A stretch of DNA of 64,000 nucleotides from Closterium sp. Naga37s-1 (taxonomy: Eukaryota; Streptophyta; Zygnematophyceae; Desmidiales; Closteriaceae): the NCBI GenBank assembly GCA_947471745.1, contig CANJKZ010000398.1:62001-126000 (forward strand). The letters run 5' to 3'. The position numbers and the translations under genes are program-made. This document shows, piece after piece, positions 53,201 through 64,000 of the stretch. Position 1 is the first letter of the stretch; every line of letters begins with the position of its first letter. The notes under the pieces were generated by a model. The model made no database searches. It was not told where the DNA came from and was given only the letters and a program-made list of their open reading frames with translations.

Positions 53201-55956
53201 CTGCTGAGGGTGCTGGCGCTGGAGGTTCTGGAGCTGCTGCGGGTGCTGGCGCTGGAGGTTCTGGAGCTGCTGCGGGTGCTAGCGCTGAGGGTTCTGAGTC
53301 TGCTGTTGAGCGGTTTCCTTGAAGTAGCCGCCTTCGTCCGCGTGTGCCTCTCACCTCACAGCAGCTGCACGACTGGTACGGTCGCCGTCAGGGTCGCGCT
53401 TTTGGAGCTCGGGGCTCTGCCGCTGGAGGTACTTCTGCTGACGTCACTGGAGCTGGGAGTGGTGCTTGTCCCGCAGGTGCTCGTACTGGAGGTACTGGAG
53501 CTGCTGGGGATGGAGGTGCTGAGCCTGAGGGTGCTACTGCTGGAGACCCTGGGTCTGGGGGTGCTGCTACTGGAGACACTGAGGCTGGAGACCCTGGGAC
53601 TGGAGGTGCCGGTTCTGGGGGTGCTGCTGCTGGTGGAGCTGGTCCTGGAGGAGCTGGCGCTGAGGGTTCTGGAGCTGCTGGAGGTACTAGAGCTGCTGGT
53701 GCTGGTGGCACTGCATAGCCGCGCCTGTTCTTCGCTCCACCGTCTCCGTCGTCTCAGCCACCGCCTGACTCTGTGCTTCGCCAGGTTCTTAGTCTCCCTT
53801 CGTCTACTGGTCTTCCGTTACAGCCTGGCTCACCGCTGCCTGCTCCTTCTCCTTACACTGAGCAGACAGGGGGTCTTACTGAGCGTCGTGAGCCTGCGTC
53901 GCGTCCTGTCTCACCTGTCTGTTCCGGTCGTCGTGTTCCTCGTCCGCGTCAGCCGGCTGTCCCCGACACCCACCTCGTAGTCCGTCGTCCTTCCTCTCCT
54001 CCGCAGCGTGTTCCTCTGCCGTCTCCTCCTGCGTCTTCTCTGCCTGTCGTTGCGGACCCCGAGTCTGACTGGTTTCGTGCTGAGCACCCTACTATCACGT
54101 GTCTGCTAGCCACAGTTGTCACTGACTCGTCGTTTGAGTCTGCTGCTGCGTCTGCCTTAGTCGTTGAGCTTGTTGACTTTGCTGCTGCCTGTCGTCTAGA
54201 CTACGCCGCTAGTCTTGTTGCTGAGTCTGGGTCTGTCTGTCCTCCGTCCGTCGGGGGTGAGTGTGCTCTTGGCACGGACGTCCTTGAGGACAGGCAGGAG
54301 GACCTTGAGTGTCTTGCAGCCGCTGCCCCTCATCTCGTGTCCATGCTGCTTGCCCCTGAGGGAGACCCGGATGCTCCAGACATCCCGACCCCGCGCTCTT
54401 ACGCTGAGGCGATCGCGGGTGAGTACTCCTCTCAATGGCAGACAGCCATGGACGCAGAGATGGCATCCTGGAAGTCCACAAGCACCTACGTCGACGAGGT
54501 TCCCCCTCCTGGGGCGAACATCGTCAGTGGCATGTGGATTTTCAGGGTGAAGCGGCCGCCAGGTTCTCCGCCTGTCTTCAAGGCTCGTTACGTTGCTCGA
54601 GGTTTCAGTCAGCGAGAGGGAGTTGACTTCTTCCAGACCTTCTTCCCCACCCCGAAGATGACCACTCTTCGGTTGCTGCTGCACGTTGCCGCTCAGCGTG
54701 ACTACGAGCTTCACTCTCTTGACTTCAGCACAGCTTTCTTACAGGGCAGCCTGCACGAGGAGATCTGGCTGCGCCGCCCACCTGGATTCACTGGGTCGTT
54801 TCCTCCTGGTACCCAGTGGAGCCTCCGGCGGCCGGTCTACGGTCTCCCCCAGGCGCCCCGTGAGTGGCACGACACACTGAGGACGACACTTGCGGCTCTT
54901 GGGTTTTCTCCGTCGACTGCTGACCCGTCGCTGTTTCTGCGCACCGACACTTCGCTGCCGCCGTTCTACATCCTCGTGTACGTCGACGACTTGGTCTTTG
55001 CCACTGCTGACACTGAGGCTCTCGCCCTGGTGAAGTCGGAGCTGCAGAAGAGACACACGTGCACAGACCTGGGTGAGCTACGCAGCTACCTTGGCTTGCA
55101 GATCACCCGGGACAGAGCACGCCGCACCATCACCTTGACTCAGTCACACATGGTGCAGCAGGTCCTTCAGCGCTTCGGCTTCACCTGGTCCTCGGCACAG
55201 GCCACTCCTCTGGCTACAGGTCACTCGCTCTCAGCTCCACCTTCGGACGAGTCCGTAGAGCCGAGTGGTCCTTACCCGGAGCTAGTGGGCTGCCTCATGT
55301 ACCTGATGACCTGCACTCGTCCTGACCTTGCGTACCCTCTTGGCCTTCTGGCTCGCTACGTGGCTCCTGGTCGGCACCGAAAGGTGCACATGGATGCTGC
55401 TAAGAGGGTACTGCGCTACTTGTGCAGTACATCGGGCATGGGGCTCGTGCTTGGAGGACGGGGCGACGTTGTCCTCACTGGGCACTCGGACGCTTCTTGG
55501 GTTGACGACCAGGCTACGCAGCGGTCGTCACAGGGTTACAGCTTCAGCCTTGGCTCTGGCTCTGTTTCTTGGCGGTCTACACGCTCGTCCTCTGTTCTCG
55601 GCTCCAGTTGTGAGGCTGAGATCTACGCTACAGCCATGGCTGCTCAGGAGTTACGCTGGCTCACCTACCTGCTGACAGACTTGGGAGAGAGGCCTCGTTC
55701 TCCTCCAGTGCTGTACGTCGACAACAAGGCCGCCATTGCCTTGTGTCAGGAGCACAGACTGGAGCACAGAATGAAGCACATCGCTCTGCGTTACTTCCTG
55801 GCTCGAGAGTTGCAGCAGCGTGGTCAGCTTCGTCTTGCTCACGTGGCCACTCGGGCCAACACTGCTGATATATTCACCAAGGCACTTCCGTCTGGTGATC
55901 ATCAGCGTTTTTGTACTGTGTTAGGCCTTGTGCCCACGTTTCCTCAATTGCTGTAG
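50300..55956 (+). pseudogene. Copia polyprotein of element H (three lesions; Gag front missing)
   Basis: The first frame (ATG 50300 to 52624) covers the Gag C-terminal part (SQQLHEWYAQ, CYLCVPPDPG), protease LDSGASRSFF (about 51235), integrase zinc domain (HHRLGHPS ... CLPC) and core (VDDYTRYTTVF, HSDRGGEFSS, LQQNGVAERR). At a C11 run (52594-52604) the frame shifts; the next frame then runs to 55956 with a TGA at 53320 and a TAG at 53716 (CAG in element E). It carries Gly/Ala/Glu repeats, RT (DFSTAFLQGS, YVDDLVFATAD) and RNase H (DASWVDD, SCEAEIYATAMAA, VDNKAAIAL). The UBN2-type Gag front seen in element E is absent. Catalytic motifs remain, but one protein cannot be made without recoding. 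Confidence 0.9.
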
Positions 55957-58093
55957 ACTTTGCTTGAACCGTGAACTATATATACCTGCATGCTTGCTCT
56001 GCTAGGTAGAGATCACTGTGCTGTTGTTCTTGCATATATACCTCTGCATGTGAACTAGCCTTGTGGCCCTTTGCTTGTGCTCAGTGTGTGTGGTGACGTT
56101 GTGATCCACCCTGAGCTTGCTTTGCTTTTCTTTTCTGGTCTTGTGACCCCTTGCTCTCCCCCACTTTGCCTATGGGGGTGTGTCAAATTATATATATGCT
56201 ATATATGTTTAGGCTGTAGTGGGGTAGCGAACATGGGGTACAGCCCCTTCTAGGGTTTCATATTTGTACCCAACTGTTTCCTAGTTCATTCATTCCTGCT
56301 GCTAGATTCTAACACCTAGTAGCCTCATAGTATTTTATGAAGTACTTGCATCACACTACGATGCTCGTATGCTTGGTAGTTGGCAACTTTAGAGAAGTAT
56401 GTGCCGGCTGGTAGGCGCATAAACGCACTTCGACTGATGGTACGTAGATACTTTAGCCTCCTATCCAGCAACTTCCTTCGTGCATCGATCATTTTAGTGC
56501 CGGGTGTGTCACCACCTTGACGAATGCATTCCACTATGTGTTCCAACAACCTCAAATCTGCTTGGTGCATGATGTCGGGCATGATGTTGAGAAGTGGTTC
56601 AGATTCCCACCGCCATCCCCATAGGCAACACTCGACGGGATGCATTGACAAGTCATCGTGTTGCGTAGCATCATACGCACCACTCTTTACCGTTCGGTAC
56701 AATGATCGATGGACATGAGGTGTCCTATCGACCATGCCACGCTTAAAATGAGCTAATTAATCCCGTTTTGTGAGGCAAATGGAGCATGGTCGAGCTGTGC
56801 TTCCCGACTTTGTGCACGTGACCTTGCACGATTCAGGATAGTCACACACATACGCATAAAGAGCAGGCCATGTGTTCAAGGTTTCACCATTGGAACCTTT
56901 GATCTTAATACCCGTGTGAGACGCACGCTTGAGTGGGGCTAGCACTTGGTTAAGCACATGTTGGAACACAACAAGCTTATCCAAGGAGTCGTACTCTGCT
57001 GTAAATTCCGGGAGAAGAGCGAGTAGCACGTGTCCGTGCTTCTTCCACCTCTCTTCCCTTAGAATATTGGCCAGCGTCATGTATAAGGGGTGGCCTTTCG
57101 CCTTACCCCGCTGGTCCATGTGCGTCTCATCCGACGCTAGTATAAGAGCAGCGACAAAGCCATCCACCATCTCTTTGCGAATGTTTTCTTGCATTTTTAA
57201 CCACCAATCTCCCGTTTCTGGATTGGAGTAAACATGCTTCTCCCCGGGGTTGCGAGTTGTCGCTTCCTTGACGATCTTACTCTCAAGCTTCGGATGTGTG
57301 AGAAGCTCTTTCAGCGCTAGAAGGCCATCACAATAGTGATATTCAAGCCATGACTTTGTCCCGACACGCACCCTGGCCTTCTTCCAGCCCCTCGACGTGT
57401 CAGGAACCCTCGACTCAACGTACTTTTCAACATCACGAATGCTTTTCCATTGGGCAATGTCAGACAACCGTGTGCTTGCATGACACAAGATTGCCAACAA
57501 GGTAGCAATCTGGCTTTGTGACAGATTCTCCATCAACAACCAGTGTGCAAGGGCATCCATGAAGTTGAATGGACGTTCCTCGACATCATCAGACCCGGGA
57601 ATCCCGAGGCCTTCCGTCTCAGCAGGTGCTGCCCCCCCAGATGTACCCTCATCCCCCCCCCCCCCCCAGCCTCATCCGGCATGTTTATAGCAACAGGTAC
57701 ATCACAAGGCATGCAGTCCTCATCATCATCACTATCTGAGCTACTGCCACTGTCACTATCTACATCTGAAACAAAATCTGGTGGCACCATGCTATCCTGC
57801 AAAGTTTCAGCAGCATCACACACAACAGGAGGGTCATCTAACTCCACGGGCGTAAGGTTGAATGATGGGATGTGCGCCACTGGCGCTCGGTGTTGTCGCG
57901 GTAGAAGGTACGGATTGCTACCACTTGTAGATGCAACCGCAGGCAGTCTCACGGCCCTGCACGCCTGGCTTCGCTGGTGTGAACCAAGAGCCTGTGCTGT
58001 GTCAAAATATGCCTGTGCTGGGCATTTGCTACACGTGTATGCCATCTGCAAACAAGACAGCAAACCACGTGCGCTGGATAATGGAACAGAGGC

Positions 58094-59477
58094 AGAGAGG
58101 AAGAGGCAGTGAGAGGATAGGAGGGAGGGGGAGGAGAAGAGGGAGGGAGAGAGAGGGAGAGCCCGGGAGAGGAGGGAGAGGGGAGGTGTGACTGAGTGGG
58201 GCAGAGAGGAAGAGGGCGGAGAGGAGAGGAGAGGAGGGAGGAGGGAGTGAGGTTGAGGGGCAGAGAGGGAGAGAGTGGAGAAGAGGAGAGCGGAGGGAGG
58301 GGGAGGGAGGGGGAGGAGGAGAGAGAGGGGGAGAGAGTGAGAGCCCGGGAGAGGAGGGAGGGGGAGGGGAGATGAGGGTGGAGGGGGTGAACGAGTGGGA
58401 CAGAGAGGAAGAGCCCGGAAGAGGAGAGGACTCGGGGAGCGACTAGAGAGGGGGCAGTGTGAGGGAGGGAGAGAGGGGGCAGTGTGAGGGAGGGAGAGAC
58501 GGAGAGAGAGAATGCGACGGTTAGAGAGCACGGGAGGGAAGGAGAGAGAGAATGCGACGGTGTGAGAGCGAGGGAGGGACGGAGAGAGAGAATTCGTCGG
58601 TGTGAGAGCGAGGGAGGGACGGAGAGAGAGAATTCGTCGGTGTGAGAGCGAGGGAGGGACGGAGAGAGAGAATTCGTCGGTGTGAGAGCGAGGGAGGGAC
58701 GGAGAGAGAGAATTCGTCGGTGTGAGAGCGAGGGAGGGACGGAGAGAGAGAATTCGACGGTGTGAGAGCGAGGGAGGGACGGAGAGAGAGAATTCGACGG
58801 TGTGAGAGCGAGGGAGGGACGGAGAGAGAGAATTCAACGGTGTGAGAGCGAGGGAGGGACGGATTGCGTGAATGCGAAACGGAGAGCGGACGGGAGGGGC
58901 GGAGTGCGTGAATGCGAAACGGCCTCCGGACGGGAGGGACGGAGCGCGTGAATGCGACAGGGAGAGCGGACGGGAGGGACGGAGCGCAGAAATGCGAAAC
59001 GGAGCGGACGATAGGGACGGTTCGCAGGAATGCGAAACGAAGAGCAGACGGGAGGGACGGGAGGGACGGAGCAGAGGTCAAATGCGACCGAGCGAGAGTA
59101 CCCTAAGCGAGCGATAGGGCCAAAACGACCGAGAGAGTGCACGGCAGCGAGCGAGAGAGTGAATGCAAAAGGGAGAGATCACGGGAGCGACGGAGAGAGC
59201 GAAAGCGAAAGGGAGAGATCACGGGAGCGACGGAGAGAGAGAACGGGACAGCGAGAGAGCACGGGAGCTACGTAGGGAGAGTACGGGGCAAGCAAGAGAG
59301 CACAGGAGCGACGGAGAGAGAGAACGGGACATCGAGAGAGCACTGGAGCGACGGAGCGCGCGCATGCGACCGGGATTGAGCACGGGAGCGACGAGAGAGT
59401 TAATGCGACTGACGGAGAGCAAGGGAGCGACAGAGAGAGAGCACACGCGAAAGAGAGATATAACGGGAGGGACGGAG
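58094..59477 (+). repeat. Purine-rich satellite, including a 40-bp tandem array
   Basis: Nearly pure A/G from 58094, then regular 40-bp units (GAGAGCGAGGGAGGGACGGA plus GAGAGAGAATTCGTCGGTGT) at about 58497-58860. Looser units sharing GGGAGGGACGGAG follow up to the solo LTR. It lies just upstream of the transposase ATG. Open frames on the minus strand (Leu/Ser/Pro/Arg repeats) come from the repeat. Confidence 0.88.
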
Positions 59478-60297
59478 TGTTATAGTCACAATAGGCTTGA
59501 ATGTGCCTAAAACGAAAGATAGAGAGCACAGACGGATTTCTGCACAGCGGCTTCAAACGTTGATAGCGTTCTGCTCACAGCTGCAAATGACTTGATTCAA
59601 ATTGGATCTGGAGCGTCTTCACGTCGTCTACAATTAGCAATTTAGATTGCACGATTTGATAAAAAATTGACGACACAGCGTCGGTTTGAACGAACGGTAC
59701 TATGGCAGCCACTATAGTCTTAGAACACAAGATAGGAAGAGTTACGAGTTGGGAATGACTCCCAGCTCCTACAAACCCCAAGAGCCGAGGTACAGTGATG
59801 TGGAACAGTGCCACACTGTCCCCAGCCTACGAAGGGTCTCGAAACTACCCTTCACTAGGGCCTACACCAAGTGAAATGTTACACTACACAAAGTAATGTA
59901 ACTATCTTCATTATCTTGAGGTGTACCCTTTTGGCAAGCTTCGAAATCACTTGAGGCTTGACACCAAGGCTCGGGCTCTTCATCACAAACTCATCCTTGA
60001 GTTCTTGATGGGTCTGCTGCACACACCTGCGACACGCCGAACGTTCGACACAGGACAAAATAGAAACCGCGCACGACAAAATAGAAACCGCGCGCGAGAC
60101 ACAAACGACCGCGTAACACGCGTCTAGCGATAACTCGCTATTGACTCGACACACACACTCGACATCATGACTCAACATTCACACACAATTATAAGCATGA
60201 AATATATATTATCCCATGCCCTCATACCATTCCATACACACACACATTCACGCACACGGACAACAAGCCGAGTGCAAACCATAGGGTTGCACCAACA
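59478..60297. mobile_element. Solo LTR (820 bp) inserted in the satellite, TSD CGGAG
   Basis: Starts TGTTATAGTCACAATAGG and ends GGTTGCACCAACA; CGGAG lies at 59473-59477 and 60298-60302. It is the inverse-orientation relative of 38816-39650 along its full length. No coding domains. The two copies differ by small indels and scattered substitutions. Confidence 0.88.
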
Positions 60298-61200
60298 CGG
60301 AGCGCGCGATTGCTATCAAGAAAGAGCGAATGCGAGAGAGCGAGAGCACGGGAGCGACGGAGCACGAGAACGATAGCACGCACGCGAGCGAGAGAGATAC
60401 AACGGGAACGAGAGCGGCCGGGATAGAGAACGGGAGCAAAGGAGATGGCGAATGCGACGGTGGGAGAGCTTGGGAATGACGAAGAGGGAGAATGCGACGG
60501 TGAGAGAGCACGGGAGCGATGGAGAGAGAGAATGCGACCGTGGGAGAGCACGGGATCGACGGAGGGAGAGGATGCGACGGTGGGAGAGCGGACGGGAGGG
60601 ACGGAGAGAGAGAATGCGACGCTAAAAGAGCACGGGAGCGATGGAGAGAGCTTTTGCGATCGAGGGAGAGCGGACGGGAGGGACGGCGCGCGAATGAGGT
60701 ATGGAGAGTGCACAGGAGGGCCGGAGATAACGAACGTAAGTGAGAGTGGACGGAATGGACGGAGCGCGCGAATGCGGAAGGGAGAGCCCACGGAATGGAC
60801 GGAGAGAGCGATAGCGAGAGGTATAGCGGACGGGAGGGACGGAGCGCGCGAATGCGGAAGGTAGAGCGCATGGAATGGACGGAGAGAGCCAATGCGAAGG
60901 GAGAGCAGACGGGATGGACGGAGCGCGAGAATGCGGAAGGGAGAGCGCACGGGAGGGACGGACCGCGCAAATGCGACCGATAGCGAGCACGGGAGCGACG
61001 GAGTTAGCGAATGCGAAATGGAGAGCGGACGGGTGGGACGGAGTGCGCGAACGGAACCGAGAGAGAGAGAGAGAACGGGAACGTGAGCGCGCACGAAATG
61101 CGAGAGAGAGAACGGGACCGATGTCGAGCACAAATGGGGGATAGAGATAGAGCGGGAACTAGAGATGATTTTAAATCGAGAGAACGAGAGAACGTTGCGA
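60298..61200 (+). repeat. Continuation of the purine-rich satellite
   Basis: Units around GGGAGGGACGGAGCGCGCGA and GAATGCG continue the array interrupted by the solo LTR; they are more diverged than the 40-bp core. Nothing coding. Confidence 0.85.
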
Positions 61201-62104
61201 GAGAGACACGAACTCACCTTATTTCACCGATGAGACCAGATGGACGTGAGTCCCTGACACGAGGCACGACGGCACCACCACGAGAAAACGACCGTAAAAA
61301 CGCGATCCCAAAAGGCGTGCGTACTACCAGTATCACAGTCTTGCAACATTCGTAGTGACTAAGCGGAGAAGGCCACAAAGTGATTTCGGAATGGCCAAGA
61401 ATGTGAATGTGGAACAAGTCCAACTAATGAACGAGTCAGAGAGGTAAGTGGGACTAGTGTGCTGGACACGTAGAAAATTCACCCGCAACCGAAAATTGCG
61501 AAAAGGAAATCCACCAGTAAGGTGTTGTTGGCGAGTCGCCGAAATAATTCGTATCTGCGCGTTGAAAATCCAGGGTAACTTTGCGAAACGAGGGTGCCTT
61601 TCCGAATCGCGTTCCTAGCATAAGCGGGGAAATTCTACGGACCGCCGCGATCTGGGTTCCTTAAATTTCGCGGATGAATTCGAATTCGCATTCCTAGGCG
61701 CGAAAAGAATGGTAACGGACAAATCGCAAACCCAACGACAAACGTAAAATGTTACTCGACTGGAAAGTGTACATGAATTTGTAACAATATTGAAATAACA
61801 AATTCGATATCAAGATAGAAATAACACAGGACGTATGCCTCAAACCAACAAAAGATGTTTCAAGAGACTAATTTCAACATATTTAAGTTTCATGCACAAT
61901 TTACCGAAACCGCAAACACGTAACAGTTATTCAGTAGTTAATAAACATCATACAAAACTATCCGAAAAACACTCAGTCACCCTACATCGTAAAACTAAAC
62001 GCATCATCTAATTAAGCGCAAACATGAACTAAGAACCCACAGGCACCAAACCAGGCCCTGGATTGCGACATTCAGTCACGAAAGGTCACGGGAACAGTAC
62101 CGAC
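61201..62104. other. Unassigned interval
   Basis: No gene, repeat or family feature recognised. It is AT-rich from about 61740 to 62040. It ends at the LTR of element F. Confidence 0.5.
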
Positions 62105-64000
62105 TGTTAGAATCCAGAATAGAACGAGAATGAATGAAACTAGGTAGGAGGGGGATACAAGTAGGAAACCCTAACAAAGCTGTACCCCCTAAGGCTAAAC
62201 CCACTATAGCCTACACAATATGAACATATAATGTTTGACACACCCCCATAGGCTAAGTGGGAGACAACCGGATGGTCACAAGACCAGTCAAAGCAAAGCA
62301 AAGCAAGCTCAGGGTGGATCTCAAGGAAACCACACAAATTCTGAGCACAAGCAAGTGGTCACAAGACCAGTTCACATGCAGGTTGATAGTATAACAAGAG
62401 ATACAGTGATCACAACCTAGCAAGAGTAAACAAGCAGGTATATATATAGAGATCACAGTACAAGCAGAGTCAAGAAGTAAGCAAGTGAGGCCCAGTAGGC
62501 ACGAGGCCTAGAACAGTACAGAAGCGCTGATGGTCACAAGGCTGAAGCGCCTTGGTGAACACATCAGCAGTGTTGGCCCGAGTGGCCACGTAACGCAGAC
62601 GAAGCTGACCGCGCTGCTGCAGCTCTCGAGCAAGGAAGTAGCGCAGAGCGATATGCTTCGTTCTGTGCTCCAGTCTGTGCTCCTCACACAAGGCAATCGC
62701 AGCCTTGTTGTCGACGTACAGAACTGGAGGAGAACGAGGCCGCTCTCCCAAGTCGGTCAGCAGGTAGGTGAGCCAGCGTAACTCCTGTGCAGCCATGGCT
62801 GTGGCGTAGATCTCAGCCTCACAACTGGAGCTGAGAACAGAAGACGAGCGTGTAGAACGGCAAGAAACTGAACCAGAGCCAAGGCTGAAGGTGTAACCCT
62901 GAGACGACCGCTGAGTAGCCTGGTCGTCAGCCCAAGACGCGTCTGAGTGCCCACTGAGTACAACTCGGTCTCGTCCTCCAAGCACTAGCCCCATGCCCGA
63001 CGTACTGCACAAGTAGCGCAACACCCTCTTAGCGGCATCCATGTGCTCCTTCCGGTGACGGCCAGGAGCGACATAGCGTGCAAGGATGCTAAGAGGGTAT
63101 GCAAGGTCAGGTCGAGTGCAGGTCATCAGGTACATGAGGCAGCCTACAAGCTCTGGATACGGGCCACTCGGCTCTACGGACTCATCCGAAGGCAGAGCTG
63201 AGAGCGAGTGACCGGTAGGCAGAGGAGTGGGCTGAGGCGAGGAGTACGTGAAGCGGAAGCGCTGAAGGACCTGCTGCACCATGTGTGACTGAGTCAAGGT
63301 GATGGTGCGCCGTGCTCTGTCCCGGGTGATCCGCAAGCCAAGATAGCTTGTCAGTTCACCCAGGTCTGTGCACGTGTGTCTCTTCTGCAGCTCCGACTTC
63401 ACGTGGGCGAGTGCCGCAGTGTCTGCAGTGGCAAAGACCAAGTCGTCGACGTACACGAGGATGTAGAACGGCGGCAGCGAGGTGTCGGTGCGTAGAAACA
63501 GCGACGGGTCAGCAGTAGAAGGAGCGAACCCAAGAGCCGCAAGTGTAGTCCTCAGTGTGTCGTGCCACTCACGTGGCGCCTGTCGGAGACCGTAGACCGG
63601 CCGCCGGAGGCTCCACTGGGTACCAGGAGGGAACGACCCAGTGAAGCCAGGTGGGCGGCGCAGCCAGATCTCCTCGTGCAGGCTGCCCTGTAGGAAAGCA
63701 GTGCTGAAGTCAAGAGAGTGGAGCTCGTAGTCACGCTGAGCGGCGACGTGCAGCAGAACCCGCTGGAAGAAGTCAACTCCCTCTCGCTGACTGAAGCCTC
63801 ATGCAACGTAACGCGCCTTGAAGACAGGCGGAGAACCCGGCGGCCGCTTCACCCTGAAAATCCACATGCCACTGACGATGTTCGCCCCAGGTGGGGGAAC
63901 CTCGTCGACGTAGGTGCCTGTGGACTTCCAGGAAGCCATCTCTGCGTCCATGGCTGTCTGCCACTGAGAGGAGTAGGGACCCTCTATCGCCTCTGCGTAA
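62105..64000 (-). mobile_element. Copia element F, 3' part (runs off the window)
   Basis: 3' LTR 62105-62240 (136 bp; TGTTAGAATC...GTTTGACA on the plus strand), with the family polypurine tract CCTATGGGGGTG (minus) beside it. The 5 bp outside are CCGAC; the matching end lies beyond the window. Confidence 0.88.
62470..64000 (-). pseudogene. Copia RT/RNase H of element F, partial
   Basis: From the window end, RT is entered upstream of GANIVSGMWIFRVKR. A TGA replaces the Arg codon of RYVARGFSQRE at about 63800. About 12 codons (TFSPTPKMTTLR in relatives) are missing in frame near 63760. From there the frame is open through YVDDLVFATAD, SHMVQQVLQRF, DASWADD, SCEAEIYATAMAA, VDNKAAIAL and NTADVFTKAL to a stop at 62470. 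Probably inactive because of the TGA and the deletion. Confidence 0.85.

Larger units (their letters stand above)
49381..56314 (+). mobile_element. Full-length Copia element H, TSD CCTAG, near-identical LTRs
   Basis: LTRs 49381-49514 and 56181-56314 (134 bp each) differ at one base (CTC versus CTG). CCTAG lies at 49376-49380 and 56315-56319. The primer site TGGTTTCAGAGC follows the 5' LTR, and a polypurine tract CCTATGGGGGTG precedes the 3' LTR. It is inserted into the transposase pseudogene. Same family as D, E and F. Confidence 0.96.
49203..58045 (-). pseudogene. Plavaka-like DNA transposase, split by Copia element H
   Basis: Starts at ATG 58045 (MAYTCSKCPAQAYFDTAQAL, a zinc-finger-like N-terminus with CSKC and later His/Cys). 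An acidic Ser/Asp stretch follows. A 15-C run (57653-57667, a G run on the coding strand) marks a frameshift, after which the frame reads EERPFNFMDALAHWLL and on to GKAKGHPLYMTLANILREER and HVLLALLPEF. A TAA at 56759 interrupts it before LAHFKRGMVDRTPH and IMPDIMHQADL. Copia H begins at 56314. Beyond it, 49380-49203 (minus) gives a C-terminal piece, CVKLKWAALDDRYRVV ... FIGDDSWLL. The motif set and order resemble Plavaka/CACTA-like DDE transposases. Clearly dead. Confidence 0.65.

Noticed and set aside
58521..61217. Ser/Leu/Arg/Pro-rich minus-strand proteins
   Set aside because: Produced by the purine-rich satellite; the transposase start is better placed at ATG 58045.

Overview
The window looks like repeat-dense nuclear DNA of a streptophyte of algal or bryophyte grade. 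The evidence is two spliced host genes at the left end: a plant-type Core-2/I-branching (GT14) glycosyltransferase and a secreted Root_cap-type protein. Everything right of about 7.8 kb is mostly transposable elements nested in one another. I lean towards a charophyte-grade alga such as a zygnematophycean, but that is inference.

Layout: (1) 1-2235, 3' part of the GT14 gene (+, three exons). Its first intron holds degenerate copies of the upstream exon end and a G-rich hexamer minisatellite. (2) 4154-6508, five-exon secreted gene (+), flanked by two copies of a dispersed repeat. (3) 7838-23848, a stack of Copia LTR retrotransposons: a minus-strand truncated copy, cut by a degenerate copy that itself carries a small non-autonomous LTR element (10126-12007, TSD TCGAC). 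Two related 5' ends follow in tandem (LTRs at 13046 and 14594). The second is split by a full-length, apparently intact and young Copia element (16374-23094, TSD GAAGA, 1,535-residue gag-pol). (4) 23849-43293, the most unusual part: a truncated copy and then a near-complete copy of a large element. The large copy encodes a Crypton-like tyrosine recombinase (minus strand) and a convergent, spliced 1,071-residue protein I cannot place (plus strand). The recombinase gene was broken by a Copia element (32808-38296) and a solo LTR (38816-39650), and a Mutator-type MITE (42545-43139) sits upstream. Target-site duplications or seamless joins let the original reading frame be followed across both breaks.

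(5) 44404-46252, an unrecognised spliced minus-strand gene. (6) 46908-48410, a small non-autonomous LTR element (TSD ATTGG) inside a two-copy tandem duplication. (7) 49203-58045, a Plavaka-like DNA transposase pseudogene (minus) split by a full-length Copia element at 49381-56314 (TSD CCTAG, LTRs differing at one base). (8) 58094-61200, a purine-rich satellite split by a second copy of the solo LTR (59478-60297, TSD CGGAG). (9) 62105-64000, the 3' half of another minus-strand Copia element running off the window.

Only the two left-hand host genes have clear cellular roles: cell-wall or glycoprotein glycosylation, and a secreted or wall-associated protein. The Copia copies at 7.8, 32.8, 49.4 and 62.1 kb belong to one family. 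Two of them carry complementary deletions, one lacking protease-integrase and the other lacking the front of Gag, so they could only move with help in trans. Exon joins were made by eye from GT-AG sites and reading phase.
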